A stretch of DNA of 64,000 bases from contig JADJVA010000020.1 in NCBI GenBank assembly GCA_016716765.1, positions 1,240,001 to 1,304,000 on the forward strand. The letters run 5' to 3'. This DNA comes from Bdellovibrionales bacterium. Lineage in GTDB: Bacteria > Bdellovibrionota > Bdellovibrionia > Bdellovibrionales > UBA1609. Of the stretch, positions 26,291 to 35,627 are shown piece after piece (the first letter of the stretch is position 1; each line of letters starts with the position of its first letter). The notes below the pieces were generated by a model, which made no database searches, was not told where the DNA came from, and saw only the letters and a list, made by a program, of their open reading frames with translations. Position numbers and translations under genes: made by a program.

Positions 26291-28177
26291 TCATGCCACC
26301 AAATCCAGTCTTCGATTCCCATTTCTAGGTTTTGACCTCATCGAGAGAATTGATTGATCCGAACTGTCATCCTGAGCTTGTGATCGATAATTTTTCATTG
26401 CAGGCATGTCAACGAACCCTTGGCGCCAATTTTGATTGTTCTGCCGAAATTCCTCCAGGAACTGACGAACATGACTTTGATTTTGATCCTGCATGTTCTG
26501 ATCCATGTGCTTCGAAACGCTATCAGGCGAACCAATTTTGATTTGGTCAACATTTATACGATGTGAAGAAAAGGTCTCCCTGAGATCAGCAAGCCCGTTT
26601 TCCAGAAGCTTCTTCGTATTCGCGTTCGACGCAATCATTTCGATATTGACTCGACCGCCGTCGCTGATGACCTTGAGTGTAACCTCGCCGACTCCTTCCG
26701 GATTCAGCTTGATCTTCATTTCTCCACCGCCGTTTTTCACCAAGACTTGTGCCTGATCCACAACATCACGAACATTGGAAGATTCTTGAGCTGAACTCAT
26801 TTTTGGCATTTGAACTAAAAATTGATTGCCCTTTGTTCCTTCATTTTTTGCAGTATTTGCCAAGCCAGACATCTGATCAGAAAGTTGCTGTTCGCCCTGG
26901 AATTCTCTTTTTCCTTCCTTTTGACTCTCCACTCTTGACTGCGAAATTGAATGTGCCGGCAAATCGCTCTTCTCAGATCTCCGACTCCCCCACTCAGGAC
27001 CAGTGAAGCGAGTGTCTGCCTGATCAAGAATACCCTCAAGGTCTTGTGACTCAAAGAATTCTTCCTGGGATTCTTCCTGACCCATGCCGGAAAGACTCAC
27101 CGGAAATGCCATTGCTTGATCAACTTCGGTGCTCGGGGAATATGCCGAAGTTTCATTTCGAATAGGCAAAATTTCTGCATCACTCAAGTTGTCGGCATCA
27201 GCGCCAATATCAGATTGTCCAGCTGCTGCAACTTCTGATTTCAACCTCTCAGATTCAGTCGCACTTGTCTCGATGGATTGATTCTCGCCCCTGAGTGTCT
27301 CCAACCCACGAGATCTCACTCCGCTTGAGGTATTCTGGCTTGTGGACATTTCACCCCCAGTGCTTGAAGTAAATCCCTGGGGTGTAATTTGGCCGCTTTC
27401 ACTGACGCTGGTTGAAGATAATCCATTTGAGGGGCTCAGACTGGCAGCAGAAGGTATTCCTAAATCAAACTCACTGGCAACACCCTTTTGGTCTCCCAAG
27501 GGCCCAATCATTTCATCGCTTTTAGCTTCCTGGTCCTCGCGCACCATTTGATTATCTACAAAAAATGCCTGCGACATTCTATCCAAGGATGCATTTAGGG
27601 CTTTCTTTCGAGCTTCATCTGCCGAAATAACTTCAAGAGAAACCTGCCGATCATTTCCCTTTAGATATTCCCCAACATTGGACGGCGACGTCTGTTTAAG
27701 CAAGTTTTGAAAGAGCTCAAGGGCACGTCCTCTTTCGCTGCTATCAAGCCCCAATTGATCAACAATTTTTTCTACTGATGCCTCCGGTGGGGCGACAAGA
27801 TCATTGGCCGAAAGCTGAGAAAAGGCCGCTACAATTTGACCTGCACCAACTCCGACATCCTCCTCCATCTTTTTCAAAAAGCCCTGCATTGCCAGGCGGC
27901 GGGTCAATTGATCCACCGAAGGATTCAATCGATTTTGCAATTCTGGATTTATATCTTCAGACGAGTCTTCGATCTCTTCCATCACATTCTGAGAATTCGA
28001 TCTCCCGACCTTTTCTATCTTTTCTTTTGGAGAATCCGAAAGGCTCATCTGCTTTTCGATATTCTTTCTAAAATCGCGACCAACTTTTGAATCACCCTGA
28101 CGAATGGGCGAAGTCATTTTATCTGACTGATCTCTCGGGATTTGATTTGCACTCAAAGCTGACAAATTGTTTATCAT
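26291..28177 (-). CDS. fliK: Flagellar hook-length control protein
   Basis: 628 residues. The first 450 are Ser/Gln/Glu-rich and poorly conserved, as expected for the secreted ruler part. The C-terminal domain (about 470-560) holds the family pattern EMKIKLNPEGVGEVTLKV and VNIEMIASNANTKKLLENG. This switches the export apparatus from hook to filament substrates. It is long for the family, which may track with hook length. Confidence 0.9.
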   Translation of the reverse strand: MINNLSALSANQIPRDQSDKMTSPIRQGDSKVGRDFRKNIEKQMSLSDSPKEKIEKVGRSNSQNVMEEIEDSSEDINPELQNRLNPSVDQLTRRLAMQGFLKKMEEDVGVGAGQIVAAFSQLSANDLVAPPEASVEKIVDQLGLDSSERGRALELFQNLLKQTSPSNVGEYLKGNDRQVSLEVISADEARKKALNASLDRMSQAFFVDNQMVREDQEAKSDEMIGPLGDQKGVASEFDLGIPSAASLSPSNGLSSTSVSESGQITPQGFTSSTGGEMSTSQNTSSGVRSRGLETLRGENQSIETSATESERLKSEVAAAGQSDIGADADNLSDAEILPIRNETSAYSPSTEVDQAMAFPVSLSGMGQEESQEEFFESQDLEGILDQADTRFTGPEWGSRRSEKSDLPAHSISQSRVESQKEGKREFQGEQQLSDQMSGLANTAKNEGTKGNQFLVQMPKMSSAQESSNVRDVVDQAQVLVKNGGGEMKIKLNPEGVGEVTLKVISDGGRVNIEMIASNANTKKLLENGLADLRETFSSHRINVDQIKIGSPDSVSKHMDQNMQDQNQSHVRQFLEEFRQNNQNWRQGFVDMPAMKNYRSQAQDDSSDQSILSMRSKPRNGNRRLDLVA

Positions 28178-28183
28178 ACTGAA

Positions 28184-29053
28184 CTATCGCCTTTTATATC
28201 CTGCAAATTTTTCTGAAATAATCTGTGCCTTGCTCGGTTCGAGCAAATTCATGATCTCCGCAGCATTTTTTTTCTTCATTTGACCCAGAACTTCGATCGC
28301 AAGGTCTTCATTCAAAGTCCCGATTACCTTTGCAGCCTGTTGCGGTTTCATATTCGAATAAAACTCCACCAATGTTTTCACCTTTTGCTGATCAACTTCA
28401 ACTTTATCCTTTAGGACCCCGGCAATTTGAACTCGGATCCTCTCCAGATGTTGAATACGTTCTTCAATCTCACTCTTCTGCTTATGCAATTCCTCTTCCA
28501 ACTCGTTCAGCTCCTTTTCTCTTAGGTCCAACTCCTTTTTCCTCTCATTTAACTTGCTGAAATAACTCAGATCATTAGAATCTACTGATTTTGAAAGATC
28601 AGCTTCGGGACCAAGGTCGGAGGCCTTTTTTTCCGCATCTGAATCTTTATTAGCGGATATATTTTCCCCTTCCTTGCCAGACTTTTGAGCCGTTCCGGTG
28701 CTTGGTTCATTCGCAAAAACCTCAGAAAAAAAACCGAATTCGATCCGATCAATGAACTTTTCTACGAGTCCTGGTTCAGAGACAAACAGAACCAAAAATC
28801 CAAATCCCGACATCATGAGCAAAGAAATGCTCAGAAAGGCGGGATTCAATCTACCACTTTTTAATTTTTTTCGCTTTATTCCCACGGCCTTTCGCAGAGA
28901 CTGTTCAGCATCTATCGATCCCGCAGATCCGTGACTGGAAACCGAATTCGAATTCGATGCTCGACCAAGAGATAAATTAACGGCTCTTTTTGAAGGAACC
29001 TGCCCAGAGTTTTCTTTCGCCTTTTTGAAAAAATGATCATATCCCGAATTCAT
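28184..29053 (-). CDS. MotE/FlbB-like flagellar protein with MgtE_N-type domain
   Basis: 289 residues. A cytoplasmic N-terminal part (1-75) leads to one TM (about 76-95), then a periplasmic region. A long coiled coil (about 165-225, LDLREKELNELEEEL) precedes a C-terminal domain (KTLVEFYSNMKPQQAAKVI...NAAEIMNLLEPSKA) of the MgtE_N/MotE kind. Relatives chaperone stator motor proteins. It overlaps fliJ by 4 nt and lies 6 nt from fliK. The 75-residue cytoplasmic extension is unusual. Confidence 0.78.
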   Translation of the reverse strand: MNSGYDHFFKKAKENSGQVPSKRAVNLSLGRASNSNSVSSHGSAGSIDAEQSLRKAVGIKRKKLKSGRLNPAFLSISLLMMSGFGFLVLFVSEPGLVEKFIDRIEFGFFSEVFANEPSTGTAQKSGKEGENISANKDSDAEKKASDLGPEADLSKSVDSNDLSYFSKLNERKKELDLREKELNELEEELHKQKSEIEERIQHLERIRVQIAGVLKDKVEVDQQKVKTLVEFYSNMKPQQAAKVIGTLNEDLAIEVLGQMKKKNAAEIMNLLEPSKAQIISEKFAGYKRR

Positions 29054-29499
29054 TCTGACGCCTCCGTTTTGTGCCGCATCGTTACCATTTCATCGATGTC
29101 CTTAATTTCTTCGCGCCTCATCTTACGAACAAAATCAAAGTATCTTCGGGATTTTAGCTTTTCTAAAGATTTGAATTGCTTCACTGTTTCAAGAAGGGCT
29201 TCATGCTTGGATTCTGCTTCCATCATGAGAGCTCTAACACTTGTTCTCTCGGCTTCAATTTTGGATTTTATTCCATTTAAAAAATCAACTCGCATCTGGA
29301 TAAACGCTACTTGCCCACTCTCCATACTTTGGATTTCCTGTATTTCGAGGCGTGTTCGATCTGTGAGGAGATACAATTCATTGATCCGATCAAGCGCATC
29401 ATCAACCCTCTTTTTAGCTTCATAATAAAGAACCTGAGCTTCCTCTTTGAGGCGCTGTCGGTACGCAAGTGCCGATTGGAGTGGAAATCGAAACTTCAA
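29050..29499 (-). CDS. fliJ: Flagellar export chaperone FliJ
   Basis: 149 residues, nearly all helical coiled coil (KFRFPLQSALAYRQRLKEEAQ at the start). FliJ sits in the FliI hexamer and links it to the FlhA export gate. Sequence conservation in the family is weak; length, coil and position right after fliI support the call. Confidence 0.85.
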   Translation of the reverse strand: MKFRFPLQSALAYRQRLKEEAQVLYYEAKKRVDDALDRINELYLLTDRTRLEIQEIQSMESGQVAFIQMRVDFLNGIKSKIEAERTSVRALMMEAESKHEALLETVKQFKSLEKLKSRRYFDFVRKMRREEIKDIDEMVTMRHKTEASE

Positions 29500-29502
29500 T
29501 TC

Positions 29503-30828
29503 CTATCCTCCTAAAATCCGTTGCATCAATTTCAGGGTCTGGAGTGGAGCACTTGTCTCACGCTCACCTTGCCGCAAAAATCCTTCGATAGATTCATGAA
29601 CGTCTACAGCCCGATCTATTTTGGCATTTGAACCCGCCTTGTAGGCTCCAATATTAATCAGATCTTCTGCCTCTCCGTAAATCGCTAGATTTTCACGCAG
29701 GCCAAGAGCGAGTGCCTGATGCTCCTTTGATATAATGTGCCTCATCACACGGCTTGTGCTTTGCAAAACATCAATCGCGGGAAAGTGCCCCTTTTGCGCC
29801 ATTGAACGGCTCAATACAATGTGGCCATCCACAATCGACCGAACCGAGTCAGCGATTGGGTCATCCATATCGTCTCCCTCAACCAAAACTGTGTACAAGC
29901 CAGTGATAGATCCACAATTCTCAAATCTTCCGGCCCGCTCAAGTAATTTTGGGAGGAGTGAAAAAACACTCGGGGTGTAACCCTTTTGTGCTGGCGGCTC
30001 TCCTGTGCTCAAACCAATTTCCCTTTGGGCCATTCCGAATCGAGTTAAGGAATCCATCATCAACAGAACATTTCGTCCCTGTTCACAAAAGTACTCTGCA
30101 ATTGTTGTTGCAAAAAATGCGGCCCGCATTCGCAGGAGCGGACTTTGGTCCGGAGTTGCCACAATAACCACAGATTTCTTAAGACCCTCAGGTCCCAGAT
30201 TTTGCTCCATAAATTCGCGAACTTCTCGCCCACGCTCACCAATAAGAGCAATCACGTTAATATCGGCCGTTGTATTTCGCGCAATCATTCCCAATAGCAC
30301 AGATTTCCCAACGCCCGAACCTGCCATGATGCCCACTCTTTGCCCCTGCCCGATCGTCAGTAACCCATCAATAGCCCTCACACCTAGGCTCAAAGGCGTA
30401 TCGATGGGTGGACGAAAAAGGGGGTTTGTTATATCATTGTAGAGTGGTCTATCTCCCGATACGTTGAGGTCACCTTTGCCATCGATTGCCTTTCCCAGAC
30501 CATCAACCACTCTACCCAACAATTCCATTCCCGTGGGCACCGTGGCTCTCAGGCGCAAAAGTTCGATTTTCGAACCCAGTCCCACCCCCCTCATTTCTCC
30601 AAGGGGCATCAGCACAATCTGCCTATCATGAAATCCAACAACCTCCGCAAAAAACGAGGATTTCAGACCGCTCGGATAAACCGCACAAACACTCCCGACA
30701 CATGCTCCAGGTAAAAATCCCTTCAGAGTAAAACCTGTCACTTGCGTGATTTTCCCGATATCTTTTGTCACTTTGGTCATTGATAGGGCAGAAAGATACT
30801 TTTGCGCATCAAACTCGGTTTGACTCAT
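29503..30828 (-). CDS. fliI: Flagellum-specific ATPase
   Basis: 441 residues. Related to F1 beta: Walker A GSGVGKSVLLGM, Walker B VLLMMDSLTRF, and the FliI/SctN signature PPAQKGYTPSVFSLLP. It energises export at the base of the flagellum together with FliH and FliJ, whose genes flank it at 6 and 3 nt. Confidence 0.96.
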   Translation of the reverse strand: MSQTEFDAQKYLSALSMTKVTKDIGKITQVTGFTLKGFLPGACVGSVCAVYPSGLKSSFFAEVVGFHDRQIVLMPLGEMRGVGLGSKIELLRLRATVPTGMELLGRVVDGLGKAIDGKGDLNVSGDRPLYNDITNPLFRPPIDTPLSLGVRAIDGLLTIGQGQRVGIMAGSGVGKSVLLGMIARNTTADINVIALIGERGREVREFMEQNLGPEGLKKSVVIVATPDQSPLLRMRAAFFATTIAEYFCEQGRNVLLMMDSLTRFGMAQREIGLSTGEPPAQKGYTPSVFSLLPKLLERAGRFENCGSITGLYTVLVEGDDMDDPIADSVRSIVDGHIVLSRSMAQKGHFPAIDVLQSTSRVMRHIISKEHQALALGLRENLAIYGEAEDLINIGAYKAGSNAKIDRAVDVHESIEGFLRQGERETSAPLQTLKLMQRILGG

Positions 30829-30834
30829 GACTTA

Positions 30835-31611
30835 TCAATTCTCTCCACTCGTAGATATTTTTGGCATGCGGTCTCGCAGATCAGCCAATACTCGGTCAAC
30901 TCGTTGTTCAATTGTCGCATCGATGGCTCCGTAATTTGTCTCAACCACGCATCCACCTGACCGAATACCATCACCAATCTCCAGTTTTATTCGTTTCAGC
31001 TCCTCAGCCTTTTTCCCACCTTTTTTTCGAAACTCCTCTATTGTCGCTTGATCTTCAGCCGACACAAATAAAGTGATATCTTCATCCTTATGGACATCCG
31101 CCATAACTACTTGAAGAGTATAAAATATGCTTTGGGGATCATCGGAAATTTGGCGAAGAGCTATGCGGCCTGCAACCTGGACAAGTAGCTCCATCAGTTG
31201 TCTTTCATTTTCTGCCAAAAATCGGTTTCTTAAATTTTCAAAATGGTTAAGTAGACCATCTAGTTTTACTAGCTTCTCTTCAATTTCCGACTTCTTCTCT
31301 CCAAAGGCGAGCTCTCTACCCTCAATAAGACCAAGGTCAAAGGCTTCACGATATCCTTTTTCCTCAAACTCTTTAACCTTTTGCAAAACCAACTCTTCGA
31401 TCTTGTCGTCAAGTCCCTTCTTATGAAGGTCGGCCATTCTGGTTTGAGTTAAAACTAAATCAGAAATCTTAAAGTCAGAAGCCATGGAACCCTGGGACGA
31501 TAGGAAATCACTCGTCTGCTCACTCACAGCTAAGGGGAATGTCTTCGGATGATAGTCGAAAATAATTTTTTCGGAATTTTCACTTTTCACAATGCTTGAG
31601 CTCTGCTTCAT
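30835..31611 (-). CDS. fliH: Flagellar assembly protein FliH
   Basis: 258 residues. A variable N-terminus, a coiled coil (about 75-125, with GREL and GLLNHFENLRNRF) and the C-terminal V-ATPase E-like domain (LMELLVQVAGRIALRQI, GGCVVETNYGAIDATIEQRVDRV). It binds and restrains FliI. The gene lies between fliG and fliI in the usual order. Confidence 0.9.
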   Translation of the reverse strand: MKQSSSIVKSENSEKIIFDYHPKTFPLAVSEQTSDFLSSQGSMASDFKISDLVLTQTRMADLHKKGLDDKIEELVLQKVKEFEEKGYREAFDLGLIEGRELAFGEKKSEIEEKLVKLDGLLNHFENLRNRFLAENERQLMELLVQVAGRIALRQISDDPQSIFYTLQVVMADVHKDEDITLFVSAEDQATIEEFRKKGGKKAEELKRIKLEIGDGIRSGGCVVETNYGAIDATIEQRVDRVLADLRDRMPKISTSGEN

Positions 31612-31632
31612 ACAGTCCCATTTGTAAATCGA

Positions 31633-32670
31633 TTACACAAGAGCATCTTCAGAACCACCGCGTGCAATAAGAATCTTACCTTCGGTTTCAAGTCGCCTCG
31701 CCACATTTACAATTTCTACTTGCGCCGTTTCGACATCGGAGAGTCGAGAAGGTCCCAAATTTGCCAAATCATCTTTAAGAAGATTTGCAGCCCTCTGCGA
31801 GATATTTTTGAAAATTTTGAGTCGAATTTCTTCGTTCGCTGTCTTCAAAGCCAACAATAATTTGTCGTTCGGAACTTCCTTGAGAAGAGTCTGAATGCCA
31901 CGATCATCGATTTTAACAATGTCCTCAAATACAAACATGAGTTTGCGTATTTCCTCGGCAAGTATGGGATCCTTTTCTTCGATTCTCGCCATAATAGCTG
32001 TTTCTGTGTTCTTATCCATAACGTTGAGCATTTCAGCAACCGGCTGAACTCCGCCAAGAGCAGCCTGTTCAACTGTGCCGACGCTTGCCAATTCGGCCTT
32101 GAGCACGCGGTCCACTTCTGCGATAAGTTCGGGGGCCACATGATCCAAGTTTGCCAATCGCAAGACCACTTCGGACTGCAGAGTTTCAGGCAATCTCTTA
32201 AGTACCTCACCCTTCTTTTCTGGCTCCAGATGAGCCAAAATAACCGCAATCGTCTGCGGATGCTCATTGATGAGAAAATTGGAGAGAGACTTCGCGTCTA
32301 CCATTTCCAAACTCTCCAACTGCCGCTGAGCAGGTGAATTGACATTCAAGTGCCCCAAAATTCCACGTGCCCGTTCCTCTCCAACCGCATCGACAACCGT
32401 TTCCTTATTGGTTGTCTTTTCCGAGAAAATGTACTCCGAAGTTTCACTGACCATTTCGTAGTATTCCTCAAGAACACGCTTAGTGACCTCTACCGGAACA
32501 ATTCTGTACTTTTGCATGGTCGCGAGTAGTTTTCGAATTTCGGCATCTTCAGTGTGCTTGAAGAGAGTTTTTGCTGCTTCAGGACCCAAATAATTGAGCA
32601 AGATGGCAGCTTTTTCAAATCCACGTAAATTACCGAACTGAATATCTTCAACTTTAATTAGGCGTACCAC
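31633..32670 (-). CDS. fliG: Flagellar motor switch protein FliG
   Basis: 345 residues. The N-terminal domain binds FliF (LRGFEKAAILLNYLGPEAAKTLF), the middle has the EHPQTIAVILAHLEP motif for FliM contact, and the C-terminal torque helix is present (MFVFEDIVKIDDRGIQTLL). The GTG start directly follows the fliF stop (TAAGTG), with GAGGGA as ribosome site inside fliF. Confidence 0.96.
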   Translation of the reverse strand: MVRLIKVEDIQFGNLRGFEKAAILLNYLGPEAAKTLFKHTEDAEIRKLLATMQKYRIVPVEVTKRVLEEYYEMVSETSEYIFSEKTTNKETVVDAVGEERARGILGHLNVNSPAQRQLESLEMVDAKSLSNFLINEHPQTIAVILAHLEPEKKGEVLKRLPETLQSEVVLRLANLDHVAPELIAEVDRVLKAELASVGTVEQAALGGVQPVAEMLNVMDKNTETAIMARIEEKDPILAEEIRKLMFVFEDIVKIDDRGIQTLLKEVPNDKLLLALKTANEEIRLKIFKNISQRAANLLKDDLANLGPSRLSDVETAQVEIVNVARRLETEGKILIARGGSEDALV

Positions 32671-34320
32671 TTAAGCATCCCTCTTTGATAACCATAAAGC
32701 AAAAGCTCCCGCTGCTTTTTCCTGATCCTGTTCCAAATGAGCCATGATACGTTCTTTCAGTAATTCACTCTCCGCCTTGTTTGGATCGATTGAATCATTC
32801 ATAATAGGAAGAGCTCCCGACATTCCTGGCAGGGAATTATCAACCGACTGTAGTTCTTCCAGCTCCTCGATCGTTCGAGGCAACATATCTTCCACCGTTT
32901 CCTGAAAAGAATCTGTAATCCATCGCATAAATGGTCTAATTACGATAAAGAAGAAGAGCGCGAGACTTAAGCTGAGAATCGACCATTTGAAAAGTGAATG
33001 TAATAGCTTCTTCCTTTCGAGATTGGTTAACAGTCTCTCTGATTCTGTAAAATCCTCTGTCTGAAATGCTATATTTTCTATTTTAACACTATCTCCCCGT
33101 GCTGCAGAAAAACCGATCGCATTTTTTACGATTGTCTCATACTTGATCAAATCGTCTGCTGATCGGGCCACATATTTGTCAGTAACATCCCCTTGATCGT
33201 TCTTTTCTCGAACCATTATTCCATCGACCAATACGGCGACTGTAATCCGCTCAATGCTACCTGCTGCTTCCTTCACATTTCTAACAGTTTTTGGTACAGA
33301 AAAATTGGTGGTTTTCATCTCTTTGCGCACGTTCTGCTTAAATCCGACTTCACCTGTATCCTCGGCACCAGGTAAATTCGCCCGAGACCCTGGTATTCCC
33401 GTGGGATTTGTTCGCGATCCATCCAGTAGTTCTTCTTCAACTGCTGAACTGCTGATAGCAGTCATTTCAGGATCGACTTTTTCTTCAACCATATTGGATT
33501 GTTTCATATTGAGAGCGGCGTCAACTCTGGCCACTATTTTTCCTGATCCGAGAACTTTGGATAATATCCCCTCGATGCGTTCCTCTAGATTCTCTTCGAC
33601 TTTTCGTTTTAGATCGAGCAGATCAGAAGATTCGCCGGCCTCACCACCCATCTTCCTGGATAACAACTTTCCACGAGAATCCAGCACAGTGATTCTGTCT
33701 GGATCCAGGGATTCCACAGCACTTCCAATCAGATTCGTTATACCTCGAACTTGTTCGGGGCTCAGATGTTTGCCCGGATGAAGATCGAGTACGACCGAAG
33801 CTGAGGGCTGTCCACCCTCTTCAAGAAATGTCTTTTTGGGAGGGATGGCAAGGATCACCTTTGATTGTTTAACCGAAGAGAGCGTATTGATCGCGCGCAT
33901 GAGCTCACCTTGAAGAGCTCTTTGATAATTTATCCGCTGGGCATAGGAAGTGACTCCAAAATCCTGTTTCTCAAATAATTCCAATCCCACTTGGCCAACC
34001 TGGGAACTACCAATCTCAGTCATCACTGCCATTTGTGTGGAGTGCAAAAGATCTGAGGGAACAAGTACAGTTGAACCTCCCTCCTCGAGCTTGAATGGAA
34101 TATTATTTTTTTGTAGCTTGTCTAAAATCAACGCGAGTTGATCGGGTGGTATATTTTTGAAAAGAGCCACATGGTGCGTTCCACTGAGCATGGCCATAAC
34201 TATTGAAACAGAAATGACCACCATTACTGAGGCGGCAAGGAGGGACATCCTCTTCATCGGAGTCAGTCCCTGATAAAACTCCTTAAACTGAGAGACTATC
34301 TGGCCAAACAGTTTCTGCAA
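32671..34320 (-). CDS. fliF: Flagellar MS-ring protein FliF
   Basis: 549 residues. The TTG start has a very strong AGGAGGTAGAT site. TM1 (about 23-45) is followed by the YscJ-type ring-building motif region (ALFKNIPPDQLALILDKL...NIPF), a secretin-like domain, a disordered stretch, TM2 (about 445-465) and a cytoplasmic tail that binds FliG. It is the first part of the basal body to assemble. Neighbours are fliE upstream and fliG abutting downstream. Confidence 0.96.
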   Translation of the reverse strand: MQKLFGQIVSQFKEFYQGLTPMKRMSLLAASVMVVISVSIVMAMLSGTHHVALFKNIPPDQLALILDKLQKNNIPFKLEEGGSTVLVPSDLLHSTQMAVMTEIGSSQVGQVGLELFEKQDFGVTSYAQRINYQRALQGELMRAINTLSSVKQSKVILAIPPKKTFLEEGGQPSASVVLDLHPGKHLSPEQVRGITNLIGSAVESLDPDRITVLDSRGKLLSRKMGGEAGESSDLLDLKRKVEENLEERIEGILSKVLGSGKIVARVDAALNMKQSNMVEEKVDPEMTAISSSAVEEELLDGSRTNPTGIPGSRANLPGAEDTGEVGFKQNVRKEMKTTNFSVPKTVRNVKEAAGSIERITVAVLVDGIMVREKNDQGDVTDKYVARSADDLIKYETIVKNAIGFSAARGDSVKIENIAFQTEDFTESERLLTNLERKKLLHSLFKWSILSLSLALFFFIVIRPFMRWITDSFQETVEDMLPRTIEELEELQSVDNSLPGMSGALPIMNDSIDPNKAESELLKERIMAHLEQDQEKAAGAFALWLSKRDA

Positions 34321-34378
34321 AATCTACCTCCTAAAACCGGGAACAAGGATCACGAGACATCATTCAGTTAATCACTCT

Positions 34379-34714
34379 TTAAACTTGCATTTTCATTACT
34401 TCATGATAGGCGTCGATAATCTTATTTCTCACTTGCATCATCAACTTTAATGCAATATCGGCCTTTTCAGTGGCAATCATCACTTCCGGAATATTTTTTG
34501 ACTCGCCAGTTGCAAGTTTTTGCATCGCCACATCTTCGTCTTTTTGTAAAGTATTGACTGACTGAACTGCCGATTTCAGAGTTTCAGCGAAGGTCTTCTG
34601 GCTTGGATCGCTGGGAATTCCAGCTTCCTGGTTTATTTTAGTTGTTCTCTGCTCGCTGAGTGTACGACCCGTGTGCAATAAATTTTCAGCATTACTTATG
34701 GTCAAACCATCCAT
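34379..34714 (-). CDS. fliE: Flagellar hook-basal body protein FliE
   Basis: 111 residues, normal length. The C-terminal helix (NIPEVMIATEKADIALKLMM and QVRNKIIDAYHEVMKMQV) carries the family signature. FliE joins the MS ring to the proximal rod. Confidence 0.95.
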   Translation of the reverse strand: MDGLTISNAENLLHTGRTLSEQRTTKINQEAGIPSDPSQKTFAETLKSAVQSVNTLQKDEDVAMQKLATGESKNIPEVMIATEKADIALKLMMQVRNKIIDAYHEVMKMQV

Positions 34715-34774
34715 GGCTCGCCTCCCTCATTAGTTTATCAAAAACTCTCAAAACATTCTCTATACATCTTAGAA

Positions 34775-35212
34775 TTAGCGACCAATCTCCAGCGCGCTGA
34801 TTGCCATATCTTTGCTCGCTTGCATTGCCGAGACGTTTGCCTCGTAGGATCGCGTGGCTTGAATCATATTTGCCATCTCCTCCATGAGATTGATATTTGG
34901 ATAGGCAACGTAGCCCTGATCATTGGCATCTGGATGATCTGGCTCATATTTGAGAACTGGGGCCTTCCGATCGACAGTCACGTCGGTTACCTGGACTCTC
35001 TGAATATTGCGATCCGGCAGACTAGTGACAATTTCTCCAAAATTCCTGGTCTCAGGCATCGACTCAAAAACGACGTCCTTTCGTCGATACGGTCCCCCTT
35101 CGGGAGTTTTTGTTGTATTAATATTGGCGATATTTGATGAGATCGTATTCATTCTCATTCTTTGCGCCGTCAGTCCACTTGCCGAGACGTTCATTGATTT
35201 AGAAAAGTCCAT
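34775..35212 (-). CDS. flgC: Flagellar basal-body rod protein FlgC
   Basis: 145 residues. The rod signature near the N-terminus (NVSASGLTAQRMRMNTISSN) and the C-terminal NLMEEMANMIQATRSYEANV motif are complete. The start overlaps the flgB stop by one base (TAATG), a classic coupled pair. Confidence 0.95.
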   Translation of the reverse strand: MDFSKSMNVSASGLTAQRMRMNTISSNIANINTTKTPEGGPYRRKDVVFESMPETRNFGEIVTSLPDRNIQRVQVTDVTVDRKAPVLKYEPDHPDANDQGYVAYPNINLMEEMANMIQATRSYEANVSAMQASKDMAISALEIGR

Positions 35213-35627
35213 TACCTGTTACCCTCTGTCACAGCATACTTTAATGCCGCCATTTTTTTATTAATCAGCTGAAGGGCCGCTTTATATAAAATCGAATTTT
35301 CTGCCAGGGTGACCATTTCGTGCTCGAGATCGACGGTATTTCCATCATTTGTCACATTGATATCGGGATTATCATAGACATCGGCCTTAACGCGGGAAAT
35401 AGCTCCTGGACCGGTGACAAGTTGCTCTCCCGTACTTTCAGTCATTTGCCTTATCCCTTCTGTATCGAGAGCCCGGGAGAGAGCCGCTTCGAAGTCAACC
35501 TGCTTTGCTTTGTATCCAGGCGTTTCGGCATTCGCGATATTTGCTGACGTCACTGATTGGCGAAGTAGTCTCAAATTTATCGATGCCCCCAGGGCACTTG
35601 TTGTCTTGTCAAAAGGTTATTACTCAC
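35212..35627 (-). CDS. flgB: Flagellar basal-body rod protein FlgB, with apparent 1-base deletion near its start
   Basis: The uninterrupted frame starts only at TTG 35574 (120 residues, LRLLRQSVTSANIANAETPG). The family N-terminus (FDKTTSALGASIN) is encoded just upstream in the same frame, but that frame hits TAA TAA before any start. A GTG at 35627 with AAGGAA upstream encodes MSNNL in the next frame. One extra T in the TTTT run (AAAA at 35611-35614 on the plus strand) joins the two into 138 residues, normal for FlgB. The GTG overlaps the stop of the upstream regulator (GTGA). The N-terminal helix is needed for rod assembly, so a real deletion should abolish flagella. Confidence 0.85.

Noticed and set aside
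33254..33781. 175-codon plus-strand frame inside fliF
   Set aside because: Antisense shadow; Ser/Pro/Phe-rich composition comes from reading fliF backwards.
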